A stretch of 19,504 nucleotides of DNA from CAZSWS01 sp964610765 (GTDB taxonomy: Bacteria; Bacteroidota; Bacteroidia; Bacteroidales; Tannerellaceae). Below the pieces are notes generated by a model. That model searched no databases and was not told where the DNA came from. It saw only the letters and a list, made by a program, of their open reading frames with translations. Positions 13,553-19,504 of the stretch are shown here, piece after piece. The DNA lies in assembly GCA_964610765.1 (NCBI GenBank), contig CAZSWS010000058.1, positions 1-19,504 on the forward strand, written 5' to 3'. A program made the position numbers and the translations under genes. Within the stretch, counting starts at the first letter, position 1. Each line of letters starts with the position of its first letter.

Positions 13553-14425
13553 TTAGCCAATTGTGTGGTTTGCGATTAACTCTTTCATGAGGCTGTCTAT
13601 TGACTCATCTGAAGCATCCATTTTTCTGCTTTCTTTTGCTTGAAAAATGACATTCTCGATTTTTTTCACCTTAGTAGGAGAGCCGGATAGACCACATTGT
13701 GCTACATCGGCATCTACATCTGCTACGCTCCATTCTGTCAACCGTAAATAAGGGCGTAGAGTAAGCAACTCAGTGTAGTCGGTTGTACTATCTTGCATTT
13801 CAGTAACGGTGCGAGCATGTTTATATTTTTGCAGCAATTTTGCATTTCTAGGACGGCATTCAGGCGCAGTGCTGTTTACCGTAACGATTAAAGGCATCTG
13901 TCCTTCAACAGTTTCAACACCTCTTTCTAAACGGCGTTTTATGCGTATTTTCTTATCGTCAGCAGATAGGATGCTTTCTGCATAGGTTATTTGCGTCAAA
14001 CCTAACTTTTCTGCAACTTGAGGACCTACTTGTGCTGTATCTCCATCGATAGCTTGTCTTCCGCAGATAATTACGTCGTAGTCTTTTATCTTGCGAATAG
14101 CCATAGATAGCGCATAGGAGGTTGCCAGTGTGTCAGCTCCGGCAAATGCACGGTCAGTTAATAAATATCCGCCATCTGCTCCGCGATATAGCCCTTCACG
14201 AATGACTTCGGCTGCGCGACCAGGTCCCATAGTTAATAAGGTGACGGTAGATCCCGGATGGGCATCTTTCAGGCGTAGAGCTTGCTCTAGTGCGTTTAAA
14301 TCTTCCGGGTTGAAAATGGCCGGAAGTGCTGCCCGGTTTACAGTTCCATCCGCTTTCATCGCGTCTTTTCCAACGTTGCGTGTGTCTGGAACTTGCTTAG
14401 CTAAAACAATAATTTTTAAACTCAT
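13553..14425 (-). CDS. etfB: Electron transfer flavoprotein, beta subunit (anaerobic, bifurcating-type signature)
   Basis: A 290-residue EtfB, the partner of EtfA in one flavoprotein. It begins SLKIIVLAKQVPDT, continues with FNPEDLNALEQAL, and carries GRQAIDGDTAQVGPQ (122-136). That last motif is characteristic, as I recall, of the group of EtfB proteins that bind FAD in place of AMP and take part in electron bifurcation with butyryl-CoA dehydrogenase-type enzymes. The start chosen is ATG at 14425; an in-frame ATG at 14452 would add nine residues not seen in the family. The gene is first in the operon etfB-etfA-acyl-CoA dehydrogenase, with a -7-type promoter element at 14467-14474. Bifurcation itself is inference. 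Confidence 0.93.
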   Translation of the reverse strand: MSLKIIVLAKQVPDTRNVGKDAMKADGTVNRAALPAIFNPEDLNALEQALRLKDAHPGSTVTLLTMGPGRAAEVIREGLYRGADGGYLLTDRAFAGADTLATSYALSMAIRKIKDYDVIICGRQAIDGDTAQVGPQVAEKLGLTQITYAESILSADDKKIRIKRRLERGVETVEGQMPLIVTVNSTAPECRPRNAKLLQKYKHARTVTEMQDSTTDYTELLTLRPYLRLTEWSVADVDADVAQCGLSGSPTKVKKIENVIFQAKESRKMDASDESIDSLMKELIANHTIG

Positions 14426-14466
14426 ATATAGTTGATTGTTGTTAAGATGCATTTTTCATTAGCCCA

Positions 14467-14474
14467 CAAATGTA
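14467..14474 (-). promoter_or_regulatory. -7 promoter element for the etf operon
   Basis: TACATTTG on the minus strand is an exact TAnnTTTG match about 40 bp before the etfB ATG. The region 19-21 bp upstream is AT-rich but has no clear TTTG. Confidence 0.45.
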
Positions 14475-14508
14475 AGGAAACATTTTTAAATTAAATAGTT
14501 GCTAATTC

Positions 14509-14539
14509 GCAAATAACCCTAAAGAAGTTCTCTATGGTT
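14509..14539 (-). terminator. Possible weak terminator after prfC
   Basis: An 11-bp stem (14539-14529 with 14525-14515) with one mismatch and one wobble on the minus strand and a 3-nt loop, followed only by ATTTGC. It lies about 30 bp after the prfC stop codon. The short U tract makes it a weak candidate. Confidence 0.35.
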
Positions 14540-14570
14540 GGGGAGGTCGCATAAATTTTATCGAGTGGGC

Positions 14571-16151
14571 TTAAAACTCAGAAGTAAAATGGAATTTAAT
14601 GTCCGGAAAGTCTTGCTGAGCCATAGATAACACGTAGGCAGAGTCTGCTAAGTAAACATCGCGTCCTTCTTTGTCTAAAGCCATATATTGCATTTTACGA
14701 CTTTTAAAGTTGTCAAGCGAAGCTTTATTGTCACTTTCAATCCAGCAAGCTTTATATAGGCTGATTGGCTCCCATTTAGACTGAGCACCGTATTCATGTA
14801 ATAAGCGGTATTGGATAACTTCAAACTGTAGCTGACCAACGGTACCAATAATTTTACGACCGTTAAACTGGTTGGTGAATAGCTGGGCAACTCCTTCATC
14901 CATCAACTGCTCAATTCCTTTATTCAGCTGTTTCGATTTCATAGGATCTGCATTCTCAATATATTTAAACATCTCCGGAGAGAAGCTGGGTAGTCCTTTG
15001 AAATGTAGGTCTTCTCCGCTGGTTAGACTATCACCTATTTTAAAGTTGCCGGTATCGGGAAGCCCGATAATATCTCCGGCATAGGCTACGTCAATAGTTT
15101 CTTTCTTTTGAGCCAAAAAAACTGTTGGACTACTGAAACGCATCAGTTTGTTGAATCGCACGTGCTTATAGTTTACATTTCGCTCAAAACGTCCCGAACA
15201 TATTTTCACAAAGGCAATACGGCTTCGGTGGTTTGGGTCCATATTGGCATGTATCTTGAATATAAATCCACTGAAAGCTTCTTCGTTTGGGTCAACTGTC
15301 CGCTCAATGGCTTGTACCGGGCGAGGAGAAGGAGCTATTTGTATAAAACAATCCAACAGTTCTTTCACACCAAAATTGTTCAAGGCTGAACCAAAAAACA
15401 CAGGTGCTATATCGCCATTCAGGTAGGTTTGGGTGTCTAGTTGTGGGTATACCCCTTCTACAAGCTCCAAATCCTCACGTAGTTTTTTGGCTTGTTCTGC
15501 GGGTATATGTTTATCCAGTTCGGCTGAATGAACGTCATTTATTTCTACATTCTCCGTGATGTGTTGTTTGCTGGGTGTATACAGGTTAAGCTTTTTTTGA
15601 AAAAGATTATAAACCCCTTTAAAGCGATCCCCCATATCAATAGGCCAGCTCAGTGGGCAAACATTTATTTGCAGCTCTTCTTCTATTTCATCCAGAATAT
15701 AAAAAGGATCTTTCCCTTCTCGGTCCAGCTTGTTAACAAAGACAATCACCGGAGTTTTTCGCATGCGGCATACCTCCATCAGTTTGCGCGTTTGTGTTTC
15801 CACTCCTTTCGCTATGTCAACTACCACAATTACGCTGTCAACGGCTGTTAGAGTGCGAAAAGTATCTTCGGCAAAGTCTTGGTGACCGGGAGTATCCAGA
15901 ATGTTTACTTTATGATTTTCATATTCAAACTCCATGACCGAAGTTGCCACAGAAATTCCTCTTTGCTTTTCGATGTCCATCCAGTCGGAGGTGGCGGTTT
16001 TTTTTATCTTGTTCGATTTTACGGCTCCAGCCACATGAATAGCTCCACCAAAGAGCAATAGTTTTTCAGTTAAAGTAGTTTTCCCCGCATCCGGGTGACT
16101 GATGACGGCAAAAGTTCTTCTTTTATTAATTTCTTTGGAATATATACCCAT
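14571..16151 (-). CDS. prfC: Peptide chain release factor 3
   Basis: A 526-residue translational GTPase that recycles RF1/RF2 from the ribosome after termination. The GTPase domain shows the P-loop SHPDAGKTT (18-26), the switch region EKQRGISVATS (61-71), DTPGHQDF (86-93) and NKLD (140-143). The characteristic RF3 stretches TATSDWMDIEKQRG and CRMRKTPVIVFVNK distinguish it from EF-G, and the length matches RF3 (about 525-530) and not EF-G (about 700). The C-terminal half carries GTVGQLQFEVIQYRL, another RF3 signature. It starts six bases after rmlD and is the last gene of a compact group. Confidence 0.97.
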   Translation of the reverse strand: MGIYSKEINKRRTFAVISHPDAGKTTLTEKLLLFGGAIHVAGAVKSNKIKKTATSDWMDIEKQRGISVATSVMEFEYENHKVNILDTPGHQDFAEDTFRTLTAVDSVIVVVDIAKGVETQTRKLMEVCRMRKTPVIVFVNKLDREGKDPFYILDEIEEELQINVCPLSWPIDMGDRFKGVYNLFQKKLNLYTPSKQHITENVEINDVHSAELDKHIPAEQAKKLREDLELVEGVYPQLDTQTYLNGDIAPVFFGSALNNFGVKELLDCFIQIAPSPRPVQAIERTVDPNEEAFSGFIFKIHANMDPNHRSRIAFVKICSGRFERNVNYKHVRFNKLMRFSSPTVFLAQKKETIDVAYAGDIIGLPDTGNFKIGDSLTSGEDLHFKGLPSFSPEMFKYIENADPMKSKQLNKGIEQLMDEGVAQLFTNQFNGRKIIGTVGQLQFEVIQYRLLHEYGAQSKWEPISLYKACWIESDNKASLDNFKSRKMQYMALDKEGRDVYLADSAYVLSMAQQDFPDIKFHFTSEF

Positions 16152-16157
16152 ATTATT

Positions 16158-17018
16158 TTATCTGTTCAGTTTTCCCAGACAGGCTGCAAGGCTTTCTGTC
16201 CAGTGAGGAATTGCTGTTTTTATGTTTGTTTTTATTTTCTTTTTATTCAGGACGCTGTAATATGGACGCTGTGCCCGTGTTGGATAGTCGGTTGTTTCAA
16301 TAGGTGTAACCTTTGTGGAAAGACCGCTTTGTTTGAATATTTCCCGTGCGAAATCATACCAGCTACAAACCCCTTCATTCGAGAAATGATAGATACCCGG
16401 CATGAAAAGTTTCTTGGTTATAATTTCTACGATTATGCCGGCCAGGTCAGCGGCATAGGTTGGTGTTCCAATCTGGTCGGCAACTACCCGTATTTCTTCT
16501 CTTTCTTCACCTAGCCGTATCATCGTCTTAACGAAATTATTCCCATAAGCCGAATAAAGCCATGAAGTGCGTATTACCATGGAGTCGGGTTGAGCATGGA
16601 GTAGCGCTACTTCACCGTCACGCTTTGTTTGTCCATATACTGAAACCGGATGGGTAGCGTCTTCTTCTGTGTAGGGGCGATGATTAGTCCCGTCAAAAAC
16701 ATAATCGGTTGATATATGAATGACTTTAGCTTGTATCTCGGTGGCCGCTTTGCCAATGATTTCTACCGCTTTGGTATTTATCAGCCGGCAGATTTTAATA
16801 TCCTCCTCTGCTTTGTCAACAGCCGTATAAGCTGCGCAGTTAATAATATAATCTACAGACTGTTGTTGTAGCCACATGTTAACGGCTTCTTGGCTAGTTA
16901 TATCTAATGAGTCAACGTCTGTGTAGTAAACTGTTAAATCTGTATATGCTTTTAGACTATCGCGCAGGCAGTTTCCTAACTGTCCGTTTGCACCGGTGAT
17001 TAGTATTCTTTCGCTCAT
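16158..17018 (-). CDS. rmlD: dTDP-4-dehydrorhamnose reductase
   Basis: A 286-residue short-chain-type reductase that makes dTDP-L-rhamnose from dTDP-4-dehydro-L-rhamnose with NAD(P)H. The Rossmann signature ITGANGQLGN (7-16) is at the very start. STDYVFDG (103-110) and the catalytic Tyr-Lys pair Y128-K132 in YGQTKRDGE are as in RmlD/RfbD. The start chosen is ATG at 17018, which overlaps the DUF4924 stop in ATGA; a TTG at 17036 would run six residues into the upstream gene. No rmlA, rmlB or rmlC is next to it, so the other steps must be encoded elsewhere. The product likely supplies rhamnose for surface glycans. Confidence 0.93.
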   Translation of the reverse strand: MSERILITGANGQLGNCLRDSLKAYTDLTVYYTDVDSLDITSQEAVNMWLQQQSVDYIINCAAYTAVDKAEEDIKICRLINTKAVEIIGKAATEIQAKVIHISTDYVFDGTNHRPYTEEDATHPVSVYGQTKRDGEVALLHAQPDSMVIRTSWLYSAYGNNFVKTMIRLGEEREEIRVVADQIGTPTYAADLAGIIVEIITKKLFMPGIYHFSNEGVCSWYDFAREIFKQSGLSTKVTPIETTDYPTRAQRPYYSVLNKKKIKTNIKTAIPHWTESLAACLGKLNR

Positions 17019-17569
17019 GATTGTTCTTCTTCCCAATTGATAAGACCTTCTGAGTCCTCTTTATATTTTGATGCTAATAATGATAAGAAAGACATGATTT
17101 GACGTATTCCTTCTTCGGTCTCTTTCGATATTTCTCGTTCTTGCATTTTTAGTAAGAGATAGCCATAAACAGCGGTTAGGCAGGTTTCAATTTCAGATAC
17201 CTCCTCTCCTCCTGATTTAGCTCTAAGCTGTACGATGTAAGGGAGTGTTTTATAATATGAAGCCCCATAAACCATCTCTTTTGGTAGTTTGAGTAGTTGT
17301 AGATGGAGATCCGTTAATGCAATAACGGTGTTCTTATTCAGTTGTATATGTCCGGACTTTTGAACACCTTCTGATCGCATCATGTCGATGAGCTCTTCAT
17401 ACCATTGGGTAACATTTGCTTGTATCTCCTTTGGTTGATATTGCGGAATTAGATTCTTTTTTATTAGCTCGATATCTAATTGGTTAGCACGAATTAAATC
17501 TTCTATTTGCCACATATATAGCAAATATTCAATGATATTTTCTTTCCTTTTTTCGTGGGCTTGAATCAT
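17015..17569 (-). CDS. DUF4924 family protein
   Basis: A 184-residue protein of a Bacteroidota-restricted family with unknown function (DUF4924). It is predicted to be largely helical and soluble, with no signal peptide or membrane segment. It begins MIQAHEKRKENIIEYLLYM, then WQIEDLIRANQLD, and ends in an acidic EGLINWEEEQS. The start chosen is ATG at 17569, which overlaps the upstream Mur-like gene's stop by four bases; the longer frame to 17635 lies inside that gene. It overlaps rmlD by four bases as well. The overlaps on both sides suggest coupled translation. No catalytic motif is recognised. Confidence 0.85.
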   Translation of the reverse strand: MIQAHEKRKENIIEYLLYMWQIEDLIRANQLDIELIKKNLIPQYQPKEIQANVTQWYEELIDMMRSEGVQKSGHIQLNKNTVIALTDLHLQLLKLPKEMVYGASYYKTLPYIVQLRAKSGGEEVSEIETCLTAVYGYLLLKMQEREISKETEEGIRQIMSFLSLLASKYKEDSEGLINWEEEQS

Positions 17570-18486
17570 AGAGAGAGGGTGTAGTCGGAGATTATTTGGT
17601 AGAAGTCTGCATCTTTTACACCTAGCTGACGACAAATTAGTCGGGCAGCATTGATGTATTGCAGCATTTCAGGATGTGTTATCTTGACAGGAAAGTCGCC
17701 ATAACGTGTAGTGAGATATAGTTGTCCGTCTCGTTCTTCGGTCGGATGATCTTCATAAGGGATGGCTGTAACGTCTTCTCTTGATTGTGAGGCTAACGCA
17801 GCTAGCTCTGATTCTTTGCTATAGAAAAAAAGTTTGCCCTCGCGTTCGATAGAAGTTATAAATTCGCTGTATGTATGCATAAAGTCATCAGCCGACTCAT
17901 GTCGTGTGTCTTTTGACCAATCCAAGCTGGAAATCAGAGCAATATGCGGACGGTAAAACTCCATTCGATATTTTTTTTCCAGGTTAGACATGATATGAGC
18001 ATCTCCCTCAATCAAGGCGATTCGTGCTTCATACGACATATGAAAATGTCCGGGAAGCAACGGAATACGGTCAGCCATAGCATAGTCGAAGCTTATTCTT
18101 TTTTTGTTCAGTGCTTCTGCGATAAATGTGAGAATCGTTTTTTTGCCCCGACTCCCGGCTATCACCACACGTGTTTTAGACTGTGTGCGGTAATATACAA
18201 ATTCAGGGATTGATGTGATGAGAAGCTTTAGCTCTTTCGCTTTTAGTAATTCAGGGTTGTCTTTTTTTATATTAGGAGCAAAGACTACAAATTCGAAGTC
18301 TTTCGTTAGTTTTTCCGGAAACCACCCATTACCATAAAAGATGCAGCCGGCCTTACGCAGCTTTTCTTCGGTATCAACTGATATCTCTAAATCTGAAACG
18401 CTGACTTCATATCCTTTGTCTTTTATAGCCAAAGCCAAGTCTAGCAACAGTGGATCATCAACAGAAACAATATGTACTTTACGCAT
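17566..18486 (-). CDS. Truncated Mur-ligase-like protein (Mpl/MurC-related, probable non-ligase)
   Basis: A 306-residue protein resembling the first two domains of MurC/Mpl-type ligases. Domain 1 (about 1-100) starts with VHIVSVDDPLLLDLALAIKDKGYEV, has the FVVFAPNIKKDNPEL stretch, and ends ITSIPEFVYYR, which fits the UDP-binding domain and the Mpl-like linker. Domain 2 holds a P-loop-like VIAGSRGKKTI (109-118), where ligases have GTxGKTTT: a Lys replaces the first Thr after GK. An ALIEGDAH segment (157-164) and LISSLDWSKD (184-193) stand where ligases place the Mg and nucleotide residues. The third, ADP-binding domain of about 150 residues is missing: the gene ends at an ATGA overlap with DUF4924. 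It is probably not a working ligase, and could bind a muropeptide precursor or act as a regulator. Confidence 0.75.
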   Translation of the reverse strand: MRKVHIVSVDDPLLLDLALAIKDKGYEVSVSDLEISVDTEEKLRKAGCIFYGNGWFPEKLTKDFEFVVFAPNIKKDNPELLKAKELKLLITSIPEFVYYRTQSKTRVVIAGSRGKKTILTFIAEALNKKRISFDYAMADRIPLLPGHFHMSYEARIALIEGDAHIMSNLEKKYRMEFYRPHIALISSLDWSKDTRHESADDFMHTYSEFITSIEREGKLFFYSKESELAALASQSREDVTAIPYEDHPTEERDGQLYLTTRYGDFPVKITHPEMLQYINAARLICRQLGVKDADFYQIISDYTLSL

Positions 18487-18502
18487 ATATTGGAATTTTC
18501 AA

Positions 18503-18510
18503 CAAAAATA
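18503..18510 (-). promoter_or_regulatory. -7 promoter element for the Mur-like/DUF4924/rmlD/prfC group
   Basis: TATTTTTG on the minus strand is an exact TAnnTTTG match 16 bp before the ATG of the Mur-like gene, implying a very short leader. No TTTG is found at the right spacing upstream. Confidence 0.4.
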
Positions 18511-18576
18511 CGAGAAAATAACGGAATTGTATAATCAACTTGAAGCGAAATCATTTCTCTGCTAAAAACATTCTTT

Positions 18577-19374
18577 TTATTTGAAACGTTTCAAGTCTTT
18601 CTTATTAAAGGTCCATTCGGGAGTATGCAATTTACCTGTGTCTGTTTCGTTTAATTCGTACCAAGGAGATAACTTGCTGCTAGTGATGTTGGTAAGTACG
18701 TGGATTTGTTGCGCGGGCATATAGCTTTGTGCCAGCAGGAAAACTTTTTTCTGTGTTTCCGGATGGATGGCTTTATCTACTACGATTACGGCATGTCCCG
18801 GAAACCCACCTTGGATAAATATATCTCCCGGTTGTAAATCGGCGTAGGGAATGGTGGACAGTTCTTTTGCTAGTGAGGCGGTTCCGGCATACATAAACAC
18901 CCTGTCCAGATATTTTCGAAACGTGGGGTAGGAGTAGTCTTTACCCCCTTGAGCGTACCAGCTGACTTTATTTCCATCTACTTTGATACGGTTTCCTTCC
19001 GCCCATTTGGCGTATTCAGCGGTAAATCCGCTGGTGAAGTTGAATTTTATTTCATCGTACCGTTTCTGTTTCCACAAATACTCTGCCCTTAGGCGGATGG
19101 TAGCATCCGCACATTGTTGAAGGTCTTGATTGCCTACCTCCATGTCTATCACTGCGTAGGTTGGTGTTTGGTTGCGCTTGGTTTGTCCGTTGTATAATAG
19201 CACTTTGCTGCCCTTAGGCAATAGGGGAAGATTTCGCAAATAGGTTGTGAATGAATTAACATCACTGCTTATACGTATATATCCATTGGGAGGTGCTATT
19301 TCACTTTCTATGGTTTGTCCATATATGGAAACGCAGCAAAACAGACCAATGACTCCTAGTATATATCGTTTCAT
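18577..19374 (-). CDS. DUF4846 family secreted protein
   Basis: A 265-residue exported protein of the DUF4846 family, common in Bacteroidota and of unknown function. An N-terminal signal peptide (MKRYILGVIGLFCCVSIYG) is followed by a mature domain. Family-like segments are SFTTYLRNLPLLPKGS, YAVIDMEVGNQDLQQCADA, RLRAEYLW...FNFTSGF, and near the end PGDIFIQGGFPGHAVIVVD and LLAQSYMPAQQIHVL. The GD...GHAVIVVD pattern recalls NlpC/P60 or CHAP-like folds, but I see no Cys-His pair in that arrangement, so I make no enzymatic claim. It stands 90 bp upstream of the Mur-like gene. A -7 type element lies at 19431-19438. Confidence 0.85.
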   Translation of the reverse strand: MKRYILGVIGLFCCVSIYGQTIESEIAPPNGYIRISSDVNSFTTYLRNLPLLPKGSKVLLYNGQTKRNQTPTYAVIDMEVGNQDLQQCADATIRLRAEYLWKQKRYDEIKFNFTSGFTAEYAKWAEGNRIKVDGNKVSWYAQGGKDYSYPTFRKYLDRVFMYAGTASLAKELSTIPYADLQPGDIFIQGGFPGHAVIVVDKAIHPETQKKVFLLAQSYMPAQQIHVLTNITSSKLSPWYELNETDTGKLHTPEWTFNKKDLKRFK

Positions 19375-19430
19375 AACCTAATTCTTCTAAATTCGTTGTT
19401 TTGAATTTTGTTGAAAATAAACTACAGGAA

Positions 19431-19438
19431 CAAATATA
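19431..19438 (-). promoter_or_regulatory. -7 promoter element for the DUF4846 gene
   Basis: TATATTTG on the minus strand is an exact TAnnTTTG match about 57 bp before the ATG. A TTTA 18 bp upstream could serve as a weak -33. Confidence 0.45.
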
Positions 19439-19504
19439 CTTGTTTTTATGCATGAATAAAGCTGTATCTCAAGGTGTTTTGTGAAATCACTAGGGACGTT
19501 TGTG

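Noticed and set aside
14461..14571. 7-bp complementary pair AGCCCAC / GTGGGCT flanking the etfB-prfC gap
   Set aside because: About 100 bp apart with no supporting pairing between; likely chance.
1..19504. CRISPR arrays, insertion sequences and defence genes
   Set aside because: No array of regularly spaced repeats, transposase, terminal inverted repeats or recognisable defence protein was found in the window.

Overview
The window looks like the chromosome of a Bacteroidales bacterium, Bacteroides or a close relative. The signs are moderate AT richness, repeated matches to the Bacteroidota promoter consensus (TTTG, 19-21 bp, TAnnTTTG), a lipoprotein with the C-K-D-D-D surface-export type signal, Bacteroidota-restricted families (DUF4924, DUF4846, a PepSY-like lipoprotein), and the rpsU / tyrosine recombinase / hpf / tRNA-Thr / tRNA-Tyr order, which I recall upstream of tuf in Bacteroides. 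Every protein gene I accept lies on the minus strand, so transcription runs from high to low coordinates.

Layout from the right: a secreted DUF4846 protein (18577-19374). Next comes a tightly overlapping group of a truncated Mur-ligase-like protein, a DUF4924 protein, RmlD and release factor 3 (14571-18486). Then follow EtfB, EtfA and an acyl-CoA dehydrogenase (10747-14425), a PepSY-like lipoprotein (9510-10391), and a GT2 glycosyltransferase with a polysaccharide deacetylase (7547-9267). The haem operon hemA-hemC-hemD-hemE-hemB occupies 2504-7387. After about 650 bp of mostly non-coding DNA come rpsU, a XerC-like recombinase and hpf (296-1785), and finally tRNA-Thr and a partial tRNA-Tyr.

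The most notable element is the haem operon. Its first gene encodes a true 5-aminolevulinate synthase (ALAS; glycine + succinyl-CoA, the C4 or Shemin route) and not a glutamyl-tRNA reductase. ALAS is typical of Alphaproteobacteria and mitochondria, and many Bacteroides cannot make the tetrapyrrole ring at all. The five genes would carry succinyl-CoA and glycine to coproporphyrinogen III: HemA makes ALA, HemB porphobilinogen, HemC hydroxymethylbilane, HemD uroporphyrinogen III and HemE coproporphyrinogen III. Genes for the last steps to haem are not in the window. The operon has a textbook Bacteroides promoter, and a perfect 8-bp palindrome directly abuts its -33 element, so it is probably regulated. 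It ends in a strong terminator.

Other points of interest are a 60-bp near-perfect palindrome in the hemB-rpsU gap with a possible small RNA in front of it, a tRNA promoter whose start site seems to fall inside the hpf terminator stem, and a Mur-ligase homologue lacking its C-terminal domain and with an altered P-loop. The start codons of several genes were moved to internal sites (hemE, glycosyltransferase, lipoprotein, etfB, DUF4924, rmlD), as explained in the entries.
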